Source: an uncultured Treponema sp. (GTDB lineage Bacteria > Spirochaetota > Spirochaetia > Treponematales > Treponemataceae). Taken from it: a DNA stretch of 64,000 nt. The notes beneath the pieces are model-generated. The model ran no database searches. It saw only the letters and a list, made by a program, of their open reading frames with translations, and was not told where the DNA came from. The stretch lies in NCBI GenBank assembly GCA_946186185.1, contig CAMHMJ010000010.1, positions 28,728 through 92,727 on the forward strand, in the 5' to 3' direction. Made by a program: the position numbers and the translations under genes. Within the stretch, counting starts at the first letter, position 1, and each line of letters starts with the position of its first letter. Shown in pieces: positions 1 through 10,400 of this stretch.

Positions 1-54
1 AGTAGTGAATTTACAGTAACTTTCGCGCAAACCTTCCGTGCAGCTCAAAATTAA
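1..54 (+). CDS. possible C-terminal end of a gene entering from the left edge
   Basis: Frame 1 is open from the window edge to a TAA at 52-54 and encodes a 17-residue tail, SSEFTVTFAQTFRAAQN. The hairpin at 121-145 lies downstream and could end such a transcript. The fragment is too short to identify, and the open frame may be chance. Confidence 0.25.
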   Translation, partial: SSEFTVTFAQTFRAAQN

Positions 55-116
55 GAATTATCTGAAGGTTGCACCTTACAGCGATTTCCGCGGACTCACC
101 GCACCTCGTGTTAAAT

Positions 117-150
117 AAAAAAGGCTGCCCGTGAAGGACAACCTTTTTTT
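117..150 (-). terminator. intrinsic terminator after rpsD, probably bidirectional
   Basis: A 10-bp stem (121-130 with 136-145, five-base loop) is flanked by an A-tract on the left and a T-tract on the right. Read on the minus strand it ends the rpsD transcript in a U-run. It could also end a rightward transcript from the left edge. Confidence 0.7.
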
Positions 151-167
151 GCTTTTAAGGCTATTGA

Positions 168-761
168 TTATTTTGAGTAATATTCAACTACCAACTGCTC
201 TTTTACAAGAACAGGGATTTCTGCACGAGTAGGAAGTGCTGTGAAAGTTCCTGCAAAGTTTTCTTCATCGCGTGTGATGTAAGGAAGTGGAGATTTGTTG
301 TCGCTAAGGAAGCACTTCTTGAACTGTTCGCTCTTGCGTGCTTTTTCGCAAAGTTCAATCTTTGATCCAACTTTTACGCTGAATGAAGGAATGTTGACTG
401 CTTTTCCGTCAACGAGGATGTGACCGTGGCTAACCATCTGGCGTGCCATACGGATAGAGTTTGCAAAGCCCATGCGGTAAACCAGGTTATCCAAACGTTT
501 TTCCAAAGAAATTAACAACTCTTCACCAGTGTTACCATTTCTTCTAGCTGCGGCTTTGTAATAACGAACAAGCTGTTTTTCCAGAATATTGTAGTATGCC
601 TTAACCTTCTGTTTTTCGATTAACTGCAAACCGTATTCTGACTGTTTGTGTTTTTTACTGAAAGCTGGGCTGTTAGCACGGTCCAAAGCTTTCGGGTGTC
701 CGCTTACGTTTACACCAAGTCTTCTACATTCTTTGAATCTAGGACTTCTTCTTGTTGCCAT
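168..761 (-). CDS. rpsD: 30S ribosomal protein S4
   Basis: A 197-residue S4 protein, the primary 16S rRNA-binding protein that nucleates assembly of the small-subunit body and often represses its own operon. The N-terminal S4 region (residues 1-90) is followed by the S4 RNA-binding fold around residues 88-150 (RLDNLVYRMGFANS, VSHGHILVDGKAV). Only one cysteine is present near the N-terminus, so this is the zinc-free (C-minus) form. The start is supported by AAGGAG seven bases upstream of the ATG. The gene stands alone rather than in the alpha operon with rpsM, rpsK and rpoA, which is common in spirochaetes. A clear terminator follows. Confidence 0.97.
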   Translation of the reverse strand: MATRRSPRFKECRRLGVNVSGHPKALDRANSPAFSKKHKQSEYGLQLIEKQKVKAYYNILEKQLVRYYKAAARRNGNTGEELLISLEKRLDNLVYRMGFANSIRMARQMVSHGHILVDGKAVNIPSFSVKVGSKIELCEKARKSEQFKKCFLSDNKSPLPYITRDEENFAGTFTALPTRAEIPVLVKEQLVVEYYSK

Positions 762-933
762 TTATGACTCCTTGTATTTTATCGTTACAGAGTGTAACAG
801 AGCAAATATACAGGAAAAGGGGGCTTTAAATCAAGTAGCTGAAAAAATATCGGAAAGCCGTCAAGACTTCCGCCTTATAACTGAACTTAAACTGGCTTCT
901 GGCCCCACCCAAAAGCCCTGCAGAACAACAGAA

Positions 934-1494
934 CTACTGGCGGGACCAGAGAGCGCAGTAGGCTTGAGTTCGGGCTGCAAATCTTGCGGTTTTTAAAAGC
1001 TCCCGAATCTGGGCTTTTGTGTACCATTTTGCTTCAATTTCTTCCATTTCTGAGGTGCTGGGCTTAAAGTCCCCGCCGGCCACACCCAGAATTACTACGG
1101 TTTTTTCATCAGAAAAACCGATTGCGGAATAGCTTTCCTTCCAGACTTCTTCAACCTTTAAAAGCTTAAGACCGGTTTCTTCCCATAATTCCCGGGCTCC
1201 GGCCTGTTCCTCATTTTCGCCTTCATCAATCAGGCCGGCGGGGAAGTTGTAGACCAGTTCTCCCGGCGCCATCCGGAATTCACGGTTAAGCAAAACCTTT
1301 TCTCCGGTTTCATCGTGCATAATCAGAATTACAGCATCTATTTTGTCATTGTGCAGATATCCTTCCACCGTCAGATTTTTATTCCGGCTGATTATTTCGT
1401 AAAATTTATGCTTTCCGCTTTGTGCTTCGTATTCCACATTATAACGGGTCAAAAACTTTCCCTCGTGAATCTTTTCGATTCCAACAAACTTCAT
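934..1494 (-). CDS. NUDIX hydrolase, ADP-ribose pyrophosphatase type
   Basis: A 186-residue protein with a complete NUDIX box at about residues 86-108: G-x5-E-x7-REL-x-EE-x-G-L, read as GLIDEGENEEQAGARELWEE then TGL. The box residues bind the metal and catalyse hydrolysis of a nucleoside diphosphate linked to another moiety. Length and the N-terminal beta-rich extension fit the ADP-ribose/ADP-sugar pyrophosphatase group, but the substrate cannot be fixed. The ATG is preceded by GGAG. The gene lies 22 bases downstream of the nitrilase-like gene on the same strand and may be the last gene of the budA transcript. Confidence 0.85.
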   Translation of the reverse strand: MKFVGIEKIHEGKFLTRYNVEYEAQSGKHKFYEIISRNKNLTVEGYLHNDKIDAVILIMHDETGEKVLLNREFRMAPGELVYNFPAGLIDEGENEEQAGARELWEETGLKLLKVEEVWKESYSAIGFSDEKTVVILGVAGGDFKPSTSEMEEIEAKWYTKAQIRELLKTARFAARTQAYCALWSRQ

Positions 1495-1516
1495 ATCAAA
1501 TCTCCATTTTAACCGC

Positions 1517-2986
1517 TTAAACAGCGCTTATTGTTTCGTAGAAAATACAGTTGTGGGCGCATTTGCCTTCCAGCGCATCCTTGCAGATTGGCATTTTGCA
1601 GAGCATCTGGGCCTCGTCCTCGCTGCGGCTGATTCGCTTTCGCACATAACCGATATTTTCAAAATTGCTTTCCTTTCCCTTTTCCATGGCGGCACAGCTG
1701 TTTATCCACACAACATTACAGTCATCGTGGGCACACAGGTCAAATGACCGGATAAAATCATAGGAACCAGTTGAATAGGACGGAACAATAATCAGAGTCA
1801 ATTTAAAGCAGCGCATAATCTGTTCCATGTATTTTGTAGTCAGAAAGTCCTTGCAAATCAGAATTGCAAATCGCCCGATTCCTTCATAATGGAAAATATT
1901 GATTACATTATTCGCCGTAATGGCTTCTAGGAAACTCTGATTTTTCGTAACCATTCTGTAGGGATTCTGCTTGCTTTGAGTGGCAATAATTTCTCCGGTA
2001 TTTCCTAGAATTGTCACGGTATTGCGCTTTTTGTACCAGACGGAAGGCAGAATAATAAGTGAAGGCAGCTTCTGCTGTTCTTCCTGGGAGAGCTCCTGTA
2101 TTTTTCCCTGAATAAAGGAAACTGTGGTTGTATTTCCCAAAATTTCCGGAAAAACGATAATATCTGTTTCTTCATCTCTGGCAAGCAGAATCTTGTTCCA
2201 GACCAGCAGATTATCATTTTCTGCATCGGATTCATCCAGCTTTACCGCATCATAGGAAACATTGTCTTCCTCGTAAAAAACATCTTCGTATTTGGCTTCA
2301 ATTCTGAGGGGAGTGGCCGCGATTTTCAGCTTTTTTCTTTCGGAGAGGTTATTGAAGAAATCATTTTTCAAGAAAATGTGCTTATCAATAAGCTCGCCCA
2401 GAATCACATTTTCCATCAGAAGCAGATTGAATAAAAAATTGTCCATACGGTTATAGCTGTGACTTAAGCGGTGTTTACGCTCCCACATGCAGGAACAGCG
2501 GGGCAGAAGTCCCACTCCCGTATCCTCGCGGTTCGTATTGAGCACAACAGAAAAATCATCCGCCTGAAATTCAGCAATTTTTTCCTTCAGAATTGTCTCA
2601 ACACCTTCATCCAGAATCTGAATCAGCGTAACGATGGAAAAATAATCCTTTGCCTGAATAAACTCCTGAATCAAGGCATCGAGAGTAGAAAAAAATTCAT
2701 CGTTCAAATCTTTGTGAGTAAGCTGACGAACAGTTTTTTCTTCCGCAGAATCACCCGCTGCACAAACCACGCCTGAAGAATCGCCACCTGCTGAAGCACA
2801 GTCCGCAGCCCCAAAAGCCCCGGAACCATCCTCTGCAGCAAGTAAGCTTCCTGTCCTTTTAAAAATTTCTGAAGAAATCCTCTGCTTCGCTTTATTTGAA
2901 ATACAGCTGTAGCGGACAAAAAAATCTTCTTCACATGATCTGATGATAAAAGAACACAAATATGCAATCGTATTAAAAATATTCAT
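1517..2986 (-). CDS. nitrilase-superfamily-like protein with a novel N-terminal half
   Basis: 489 residues. The C-terminal half reads like a carbon-nitrogen hydrolase domain: a strand ending in FPE (candidate catalytic Glu, about residue 283), a Lys in TQSKQNPY (about 342) and ILICKDF (candidate nucleophile Cys, about 375), followed by a strand with VPSYS. These match the Glu-Lys-Cys triad of amidase/nitrilase enzymes. The N-terminal 250 residues match nothing I recognise and contain an Ala/Gly/Ser/Cys-rich low-complexity stretch at residues 48-82. The ATG directly abuts the TAA of budA, so translation is coupled. The substrate is unknown; the assignment rests on motif spacing only. Confidence 0.6.
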   Translation of the reverse strand: MNIFNTIAYLCSFIIRSCEEDFFVRYSCISNKAKQRISSEIFKRTGSLLAAEDGSGAFGAADCASAGGDSSGVVCAAGDSAEEKTVRQLTHKDLNDEFFSTLDALIQEFIQAKDYFSIVTLIQILDEGVETILKEKIAEFQADDFSVVLNTNREDTGVGLLPRCSCMWERKHRLSHSYNRMDNFLFNLLLMENVILGELIDKHIFLKNDFFNNLSERKKLKIAATPLRIEAKYEDVFYEEDNVSYDAVKLDESDAENDNLLVWNKILLARDEETDIIVFPEILGNTTTVSFIQGKIQELSQEEQQKLPSLIILPSVWYKKRNTVTILGNTGEIIATQSKQNPYRMVTKNQSFLEAITANNVINIFHYEGIGRFAILICKDFLTTKYMEQIMRCFKLTLIIVPSYSTGSYDFIRSFDLCAHDDCNVVWINSCAAMEKGKESNFENIGYVRKRISRSEDEAQMLCKMPICKDALEGKCAHNCIFYETISAV

Positions 2987-3706
2987 TTACTGGCCCTGCT
3001 CAACCTTCTTGATTTCACTTTCTGAAGCCGATTTTAAGGAGTAAGTATCAAAAGCCGGCTCTTTTGGAAGCTGAATTTCAATCTGGGTGCATTTTGTAAG
3101 GGTAGCCTTTGCCTTATCAATCTGAACTTCAAAAACGTGTCCGCCTTTTTTCCTGTCATCGGAAACAAAGTGAAAATGCCAGCCGGCCGCATTGATTCCA
3201 TTCATATAATCCGGATAGTAAATGCAGACCAGAGAGCCGTTTATTTTTTCAAAAACAAAGTCCTTCTGGTTTCCGTCCAGAACTTCTTTTAACGAAACAT
3301 GATGACTGTGACGGCCGGTTTCGCTTCTTGCCTTAACAACATTAAAAAATCCGTCCACCCGGGCAACATGCATGCTGTTCAAGCCAAAATCTTCCTCAAC
3401 CTTTAAGTCAAGCTGGGTTTTTAAAACCTGAATATCAGTAATTCCGCTTACTTCAAATTCTTTTCCGCCTTTTAAGGTTGATACCGAGGCAAAGGGAACG
3501 CCCCTTTCAAGCTCAGCCAGAATAACTGAACCGTCATTTGTAGCACGGTAACAGACTCCGTCCAGCACTATCATTTCACCGTTTACGTCTTCAAAAGTGC
3601 CAAGACCAATATCACCGTGATTCAACAATTCTTTTACCGGAATTACACCCCTTGAATAACCAAGAGCTAACGCCTGCAATGTAGAAACCTGAAACATCTT
3701 TTCCAT
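2987..3706 (-). CDS. budA: alpha-acetolactate decarboxylase
   Basis: A 239-residue enzyme converting (S)-2-acetolactate to (R)-acetoin and CO2, the committed step towards acetoin and 2,3-butanediol and also a drain on branched-chain amino-acid precursors. Family signatures are all present: GDIGLGTFEDVNGEM near residue 32, LDG at 48-50, YPDYMNGINAAGWHFHF around residue 165-181 with the HxH zinc ligands, and DDRKKGGHV with the third histidine. There is no signal peptide, so it is cytoplasmic. The start has GAGG upstream. The nitrilase-like gene follows with no gap. No acetolactate synthase is in the window. Confidence 0.93.
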   Translation of the reverse strand: MEKMFQVSTLQALALGYSRGVIPVKELLNHGDIGLGTFEDVNGEMIVLDGVCYRATNDGSVILAELERGVPFASVSTLKGGKEFEVSGITDIQVLKTQLDLKVEEDFGLNSMHVARVDGFFNVVKARSETGRHSHHVSLKEVLDGNQKDFVFEKINGSLVCIYYPDYMNGINAAGWHFHFVSDDRKKGGHVFEVQIDKAKATLTKCTQIEIQLPKEPAFDTYSLKSASESEIKKVEQGQ

Positions 3707-3752
3707 GAAAACCGCCTCGAAAATCGCCTCGAATCTAAAAAATTGACCCGAT

Positions 3753-3792
3753 TAAAAAAAAATGCCTCAAAAATCCTGATTTTATGAGGCAT
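3753..3792 (-). terminator. intrinsic terminator after the STAS gene
   Basis: An 8-bp stem ATGCCTCA/TGAGGCAT (3762-3769 with 3785-3792) is extended inside by AAAATC/GATTTT. On the minus strand it is followed by a run of nine U residues. It separates the STAS gene from budA. Confidence 0.85.
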
Positions 3793-3817
3793 GCCAGAAT
3801 GCAAAAATAAATGTCGT

Positions 3818-4111
3818 TTACTGAATTGTAAGGATTTCTTTAAATCCGGTTACTTCGAAAATATCCATAATTGCATCAGAAACATTTACAACAGTCATTC
3901 CTGATTTCTTTGAAAAAGTTTTATGCGCTGTCAAAAATACGCGAAGTCCGGCGGAAGAAATATAGTCGAGCTTTGCGCAATCTATCGATAATTCTTCTAC
4001 ATCGCCTAAATTCAAGATTTCCTTTTCAAGGTCTGGTGCTGTAGTTGTATCAAGACGGCCTTCCAAAGAAAGAACTACTTTTTTTTCATTCTGAGTTTTA
4101 TTAATAGTCAT
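3818..4111 (-). CDS. anti-sigma factor antagonist, STAS domain (SpoIIAA/RsbV type)
   Basis: A single STAS domain of 97 residues. The conserved loop DYISSAGLRVF (about residues 51-61) carries the serine that a partner kinase phosphorylates in SpoIIAA/RsbV proteins. Unphosphorylated protein would bind an anti-sigma kinase and free its sigma factor or other target. I chose the internal ATG at 4111 because GGAGG lies six bases upstream; a start seven codons earlier lacks a site. No partner kinase or phosphatase gene is nearby, so the partner must be encoded elsewhere. A strong terminator follows, so it is a single-gene transcript. Confidence 0.9.
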   Translation of the reverse strand: MTINKTQNEKKVVLSLEGRLDTTTAPDLEKEILNLGDVEELSIDCAKLDYISSAGLRVFLTAHKTFSKKSGMTVVNVSDAIMDIFEVTGFKEILTIQ

Positions 4112-4286
4112 TTTATCCTCCAGTAAATCCATTCAAAATGTATCTAATATTTTACGGCACTATATTCTCAAAATCAAGTTATTTAAAACAGGAATGTATT
4201 TAGAACAGGAACTGCACAATGACTTTTCAAGGACCAGACGAAGTGCCACCACAAGCAGTACTGCCCGAAGGGAAAACTCTGCCCCC

Positions 4287-5642
4287 TTATTGTCCATCGG
4301 CCGGCTGGTTCAGCTCGTACCAGTCTACCTTTCGGGTAATTACCATAAGAAGCACAATTACCGCAAACAGCCCGATGCTGCCGATTAAAAGCGCATAGTC
4401 TTCCGCCTGCAATGTTCCGTACAGGAAAATATAGGAAACCAGCTGAACTCCGCTTAATAGGCCGCCCCATTTTGGCTTTTTGAAAATCGCCGATGCGTAA
4501 AAGAAGGTTGCAAAACTCACGCTGACGGCGCAAATCAGATAAGCAAAGTCAAAAGGAATATGTTCAGAAATTGAAAGCAGAAGAAGATAGAAAATTACAT
4601 CGGCAAGTCCAATCAGACAGTACTGAACCGGATGAATTTTAACCCGGGAAAAAATTTCTGAAATCAGAAGGGCGATAAACGGAATTATCAGGAACAGAAG
4701 TGCATATTTGACGCTTCGTTCAATTTTTTTGTAGGCATTCACCGGAACAATAAAGGAAATTTCTACCGATTCCGCATTGAAGGTATTTTCACTGTGCCAG
4801 CTTTTTGGATAAACGGTGCTTAATCCCGCAATTTCCCAGAGGGCCGTAAAGCCCTTATCCGAAAGTTCCCGCTCCTTTGGAAGCCAGCCCCCCGCAAAGC
4901 TCGGAGATTTCCAGTCCGACTGCATCCTGAAAGTGTTATCACCGGCAATAGGCGTAAGACGGATTTTTTCGCCGCCCTGAAACTCTATGGAACCGGAAAG
5001 CTGCAGACTGAATTCAGAACTTTTCTTTGCTGAAGTAAAATTTGCGGATTCAAAAAAATCTCCCAGATTGTAGCAGACTGAAGCCCGGAAAGGTGAAACC
5101 GAGTTGTATTTTACCGGGGAAATCTCAAGTTCACGGCCATCCAGCATAAGCTTCGGGCGGGCGGTGAGATTTTTTGTATTCGAAAGTCCCAGAATCAGAA
5201 TTGCATCTTTTTTCTGAAGGTCTTTTTCTTCAATATTGAAATACGAAAAATCGAATTTCTTGAAATCCGACTTCAAATCAATTTTTCCGTTAAAAACCGG
5301 CACTTTAAAAATTCCACGGGTCAGATAGTAGGGATTTACCTGAATATCCAGGGAATAGGTTTCCGGTGCAAAAATCACATATTTTGTTTCCGTCTGAATG
5401 TGAGGTACGCCCTTTGCATCCACACTTTCCTGATGAACAAGATAGGGAACCACAATTACAAGTCCCTGAAGCTCCGCATTCCGGCCAAGAGGCTCGGTAA
5501 TGGAATTAATCGCTTCCCGGCGATAGGAAGTCCGGTCATCAATCAGGTGACCAATCAGACTGATTGGAATTAAAAAAAGCAGCGTCAGAGCCGCAATAAG
5601 AATTATTTTTATCGTAGAATTTGAAATTTTCGGTTTTGCCAT
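4287..5642 (-). CDS. creD: CreD family inner-membrane protein
   Basis: 451 residues, the usual CreD length. One N-terminal membrane segment (about residues 9-28) is followed by the family motif SITEPLGRNAELQGLVIVVPY, a large extracytoplasmic domain (about 45-305), and several C-terminal membrane segments (about 308-440). CreD is part of the CreBC regulon in Gammaproteobacteria, linked to envelope stress and beta-lactam or colicin tolerance, but its molecular role is unsettled. No creB or creC neighbours are present, so regulation here must differ. The start has a G-rich site (GGCGGGG) upstream. Confidence 0.9.
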   Translation of the reverse strand: MAKPKISNSTIKIILIAALTLLFLIPISLIGHLIDDRTSYRREAINSITEPLGRNAELQGLVIVVPYLVHQESVDAKGVPHIQTETKYVIFAPETYSLDIQVNPYYLTRGIFKVPVFNGKIDLKSDFKKFDFSYFNIEEKDLQKKDAILILGLSNTKNLTARPKLMLDGRELEISPVKYNSVSPFRASVCYNLGDFFESANFTSAKKSSEFSLQLSGSIEFQGGEKIRLTPIAGDNTFRMQSDWKSPSFAGGWLPKERELSDKGFTALWEIAGLSTVYPKSWHSENTFNAESVEISFIVPVNAYKKIERSVKYALLFLIIPFIALLISEIFSRVKIHPVQYCLIGLADVIFYLLLLSISEHIPFDFAYLICAVSVSFATFFYASAIFKKPKWGGLLSGVQLVSYIFLYGTLQAEDYALLIGSIGLFAVIVLLMVITRKVDWYELNQPADGQ

Positions 5643-5833
5643 AGTTTTCCCCGCCTGAACCGGCTTTCAATCAGTATCAGTAACCAAGACCGGCCGCTAT
5701 AGAATATCTTCAGTATACCACCGGGATTGGAAGTTGTAAAAATATAAAAGGGAAGCGGGGCAGAGGTTACACATTTTAATTGTATCTATAAAAAAGGCCG
5801 GAAAACAGCTAAATTCGAGCAAAATTAGGTCTC

Positions 5834-5863
5834 TTGCGGCGGTATTTAGTTTTGCGCTAAACT
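5834..5863 (+). promoter_or_regulatory. promoter of the MATE gene, probably giving a leaderless mRNA
   Basis: TTGCGG (5834-5839), an 18-base spacer and TAAACT (5858-5863). The -10 ends six bases before the ATG at 5870 and there is no Shine-Dalgarno. Confidence 0.5.
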
Positions 5864-5869
5864 ACCCAT

Positions 5870-7243
5870 ATGTCTGTCAAAAATACATCTAGCGCGAATG
5901 ATTCATCGAGCCCGGACATCGCAAATTTTTCTGTAATTCGACTTGCGTGGCCGATTTTCCTTCAGATGCTGCTTGCAATGAGCCTTGGCTATGCGGATAC
6001 ATCCATGATGAGCCATTTTTCCGATGTTGCCGTTGGTGCCGTGGGAAACGCTAATCAGGTGATGGGATTTTTAACCCTTGCCTTTACGATTATTTCCAGC
6101 GCTTCCGGCGTAATTGTAGCGCAGTACCTGGGTGCAAAAAAACTGGATGAGATGGACACAATCTACACGGTTTCCGTGGGCTTTAATCTTTCCCTCAGCG
6201 TTTTAATCTGTCTTTTTGTAACGATTTTCAGTTCGTTTCTGCTGAAAGTCATGCATGTTCCTTCTGTTATGTTCGCGGAATCAAACCGCTACATGAAAAT
6301 CGTGGGAATTTTTCTTTTTACAGACGCCGTAACCAACGTTTTTAACAGCATCTTTCACTGCAACGGAAAAACAGTTCTTGGACTGGTGATAATGTTCGGA
6401 ATGAATTTTATCAACATTTTCGGAAATTACCTGTTTTTGTACGGACCCCTTTCCTTCCTGAATCTGGGGGTTGCGGGAGTGGCAATTTCAACCAGTGCCA
6501 GCCGGATTGTGGGAATGATAACCTCGTACATCCTTTTCAGAAAGGTAATAAAAGGAAAAATCGCTCCCAAGTTTTTAAAACCCTTCCCCCGGGATATTTT
6601 TATAAAGCTTATCAAACTGGGAATCCCGAGTGCCGGCGAAAATATTTCCTACAATATCGCACAAATTATAATTACGATTTTTGTGAACACCCTGGGGGCC
6701 GTTTCCATTACAACGAAAATCTACTGCAACATTTTATGCGGTTTCTCCATGATTTTTTCCAACTCCCTTGCCCGGGCCACTTCAATTATCACCGGGCACT
6801 GCGTTGGAGCCGGCGACTACGATTACGCCTACAAACGGGTTCTAAAATCCCTGCTGTTTGCAATGATAGCTTCCACCGTGGTAGCGGGCCTGAACCTGGC
6901 TCTTTCTCCCTTTACCCTGCGCTTTTTTACAGAAAACGAAGAAATAATTGCCCTGGGAAGAAAAATTATCCTTGTAGCATTTTTCCTGGAATTCGGACGC
7001 TGCGTGAATCTTGTAATTATCCAGAGCATGCGTGCCGCCGGCGATGTAGTTTTCCCGACAATACTGGGAATCGGTTCCATGTGGGGAATTTCCGTGGTTT
7101 TCGCCTGGATTCTGGGCATTTTCTTTAAACTGGGACTGGTAGGCGTCTGGTGGGCAATGGCCGCCGACGAAATTTTCCGCGCGATTGTGGTTCTTGTAAG
7201 ATGGAAAGTCGGTACCTGGCGCGGGAAATCCGTAGTAGGATAG
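5870..7243 (+). CDS. MATE family multidrug/cation efflux transporter
   Basis: A 457-residue membrane protein with about twelve hydrophobic segments in two homologous halves, typical of MATE (MatE domain) antiporters that export drugs or metabolites against H+ or Na+. Family features include WPIFLQMLLAMSLGYADTSMMSH at the start of helix 1-2, the VGNANQV turn near residue 62 and GIPSAGENISYNIAQ at the start of the second half. The closest type is the NorM/YeeO-like group; the substrate is unknown. The gene stands alone between oppositely oriented creD and the debranching-enzyme gene. Its start lacks a ribosome site and follows a -10 box by six bases. Confidence 0.93.
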   Translation: MSVKNTSSANDSSSPDIANFSVIRLAWPIFLQMLLAMSLGYADTSMMSHFSDVAVGAVGNANQVMGFLTLAFTIISSASGVIVAQYLGAKKLDEMDTIYTVSVGFNLSLSVLICLFVTIFSSFLLKVMHVPSVMFAESNRYMKIVGIFLFTDAVTNVFNSIFHCNGKTVLGLVIMFGMNFINIFGNYLFLYGPLSFLNLGVAGVAISTSASRIVGMITSYILFRKVIKGKIAPKFLKPFPRDIFIKLIKLGIPSAGENISYNIAQIIITIFVNTLGAVSITTKIYCNILCGFSMIFSNSLARATSIITGHCVGAGDYDYAYKRVLKSLLFAMIASTVVAGLNLALSPFTLRFFTENEEIIALGRKIILVAFFLEFGRCVNLVIIQSMRAAGDVVFPTILGIGSMWGISVVFAWILGIFFKLGLVGVWWAMAADEIFRAIVVLVRWKVGTWRGKSVVG

Positions 7244-7247
7244 AGAA

Positions 7248-7267
7248 GGGGCTTGGGGCGAAGCCCC
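7248..7267 (+). terminator. GC-rich hairpin after the MATE gene
   Basis: A 7-bp stem GGGGCTT/AAGCCCC with a six-base loop starts five bases after the MATE stop. There is no U-run, so it may be a factor-assisted or weak terminator. It could also be a degenerate member of the GC-rich repeat class seen elsewhere in the window. Confidence 0.4.
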
Positions 7268-7416
7268 AGGAGAAAGGGGTGTGCCGAAAACTGTCCAGTT
7301 TGAGGCCAGAGGGTCCGAAAGCGCGAAGCAAGCTTTTCCCCTAATTTTCCCTAATATTGTAGATAACAAAAAATTTTCTTGTAAATTACACTGTCATAAG
7401 TTAATCTAATAAGGAT

Positions 7417-10400
7417 ATGAAAATTAAAATTTTACAGGATTCTGGAAGGCGCTGCGCCTGGACTGACCGCAAAGACGGATATTTTGAACTTTCTTGCTCT
7501 AAAGAAATTGGAAACAGTGGCTATCATCGGGTGAACACAACGCTGTTCTCCGGCTTTTCTGTGGGCGGACATCCTTTTAATCAGGCTAAAAATATTGAAG
7601 TTTTCCCGGAAGGCTTCGTTCTGAACTATGATTCCGCCGGTTCAAGTTCTGGCAGTGGCTTTGGCACTGGCAGCGGTATTGCAGGTTCCCTTTTGCTTAG
7701 CGAACAGGCTTTCTGGATTGGACGAGCAAAGAATTTTGGTATTTTTGGCTTAAATTTTAATTTTCCAAATGAAATTCCATCTGTAAATGCAATTTCTGAC
7801 CATTACGCAGAAATCCGCAATGAAAACGTTGAATATTCTGTGGACGGACATGGTTCCATGCCTGAAGCAGACTCGAACAGTATGGTTTCCGGTGAAGGCG
7901 CTTCCGGCGGAAAAAGGGAACGGGAGCCGGTTTACCTGAAAAATAACCCGGAATGGAAATTATTCGAAAAAGACGGCGTATATGTTCTGGATTCAGGGCT
8001 TGGCGTAGCTATTGCAGCCGGCTTTGATTTTTACTACAAGGCAGAAACCACTTCCGTTGAGCTCTATGAACGCAATTCCGATGAAAAATTAATCGAAAAA
8101 TATGAACAGCTTCGGAAAGCAGGCCTTTTCCCGTGCAGTGCTATTCAGACAGCTGGTACTTCTGGAGAAGACGCAGCTTCCGGCTCCTCGTCGAAGGACT
8201 GTGTGGCTAGTGGCTGGTACATTGTTTTTGAAAAAAATCCAGGCTGTGCCGTAGAAAAAGCGGTGCGCCTTGTAAAAGAAAATGCTGTTGCTGCTCACTG
8301 CACGACAATTCATAACTTCCTTGATAAATGCCAGCTGGATACCGGCGATACCAATTTTAATCAGGCTGTACAGTGGGCCCGATTCAGCGCCTGGCTTCTG
8401 GCAACAAAAGACCACGATTCCAATTACCGGGGAATCTGGGCCGGTCTTCCCTGGTTCCGGGACAACTGGGGCCGCGACACCTTTATCTCCCTGTGCGGAA
8501 CGCTGCTTGTAAGCGGCTGCTTTGACGAGGCACGGGATGTTCTTCTGGGCTTTGCAGGCTTCCAGAACCTTAATCCAAAAACTAAAACCTACGGCCGCAT
8601 TCCAAACCGATACCGAAATGCGGAAGATGTTATCTACAATACGGCGGACGGAACCCTCTGGTTCGTACGCGCTCTCTGGGAATATGTTCAGTATTCCGGG
8701 GACACAAGCGTGCTTTCCGAGCTTTCTAAAACCGTGGAAATTGCACTGGATGCAGACATTGCCCGCTCTGACGGAAACGGCTTTTTAAAGCACGGCGACG
8801 CAGATACCTGGATGGACGCCCGGATTGCAGGAAAAGATCCGTGGTCACCGCGAGGAGACCGGGCAAACGATATTCAGGCACTGTGGTATACCGCGCTGAA
8901 GCTTGGCGCAAAAATCATGAAGCTGTCCGGAAAAAACGATAAGGCCAATGTATACTCAAGCATGGCGGACAAGGTTCGAACTTCCTTTACCAACTTTTTC
9001 TGGAATGCAGACTGCAGGGCTCTTGCTGATCACCTTCCGGAAGGCGGTTATGGTGAATGGGCAAAAGACATGCGCGTTCGTCCCAACCAGCTTTTTGCCA
9101 TAACGGTACCTTCCGTACTCTCCGACGGCGATGAAAATTTCATAAGTGAAGAAATAACTAAAAATGTGATGGAAAACGTATACCGGGAGCTTGTAAATCC
9201 ATTCGGACTCTACAGCCTTTCGCCGGAAGACCCGATTTTCCACGGCGAACACGAAAACCCGTCACTCTACAATAAGGACGCAGCCTACCACAACGGAACC
9301 ATCTGGGAATGGAACAGCGGCCCTTACATTTCCGCCTGCGCACAGAATTGCGGCGGAACTCTGCCGGCTCAGGCCAGTGCAATTCTTCAGAATGAAGCAA
9401 AAATGATTCTTGAATTTGGATGCGCAGGTTCTTTAAGCGAAAACATTCACGCCCGTCCTGACGAAGAAGGAAATCCTAAGCTTTCAGGAACCTTCAGCCA
9501 GGCATGGAGCGTTGCAGAATACGCAAGAAATATCCTGCAGGATGTTGTGGGTTTTGAACCACGACTTGCAGAGGACGCCCTGCGCCTTCACCCGTGTCTG
9601 CCGGCAGACTGCCACCAGTGGAAAGCAACATTGCCTTTCGGACGCGGCTGGGCACTTTCAGTGGATATCAAACGCAAGGGAAAAAATTACGAATGTACTG
9701 CAGAATGGCTGACTGATGAACCATACGCATCTCTGCCGGAGCTTTCTTTGAACGGCCAGAAGCTGGAACCGGGTAAACCTGTTTCATTCAAAACGCCGGC
9801 AAAGGAAAAGAAACATTCTGCTTCACGAATGGAAGCAAACCATGTTGTAGAAAACTTTGGCGTTCCTGCAAAATGGATAACGGAGCCGTTTGCAAAACAC
9901 AATCTGTTTACAGAATGGAACGGTGCTGACCGCATCGAAAACTATCTTGAAAAACTGATTTTGAGCGGCAGAATGAAGAGCAAAACCAGCGGAGGCGAAA
10001 ATACCGCGGCTCTGGAGTGGTACTTTGACTCTGCCAGCTTTAAAAATGACTATGTTCTTGGAGCCCTGAATGTTGAACTGGGAGCCCTCTATTCAAAACG
10101 CTCTACGGTATTCCGAATTTGGGCACCTACAGCGCGCTCTGTAAGCGTTCTTCTGTATTCAGACGGCGACCCGGAAAAACAGAAAAATCCGGAAAAATCT
10201 GTTGTATTAAAGCGCCTTTCAGAACCGGGCTTTACCGGCATCTGGGAAGCAGAAGTTAAAGGCGACCTCCATGGAACCTACTACGAATACGAACTTTTAA
10301 TTCACGGAGTTTACAACCATTCAGCAGATCCGTACGCTCACGCCTGCGGAATAAACGGCCTTCGTTCAATGGTTGTTGATATGAGCCGCACAAATCCGGA

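Noticed and set aside
646..996. 116-codon rightward open frame between rpsD and the NUDIX gene
   Set aside because: It overlaps both real genes in antisense, has no ribosome site and no protein-like character.
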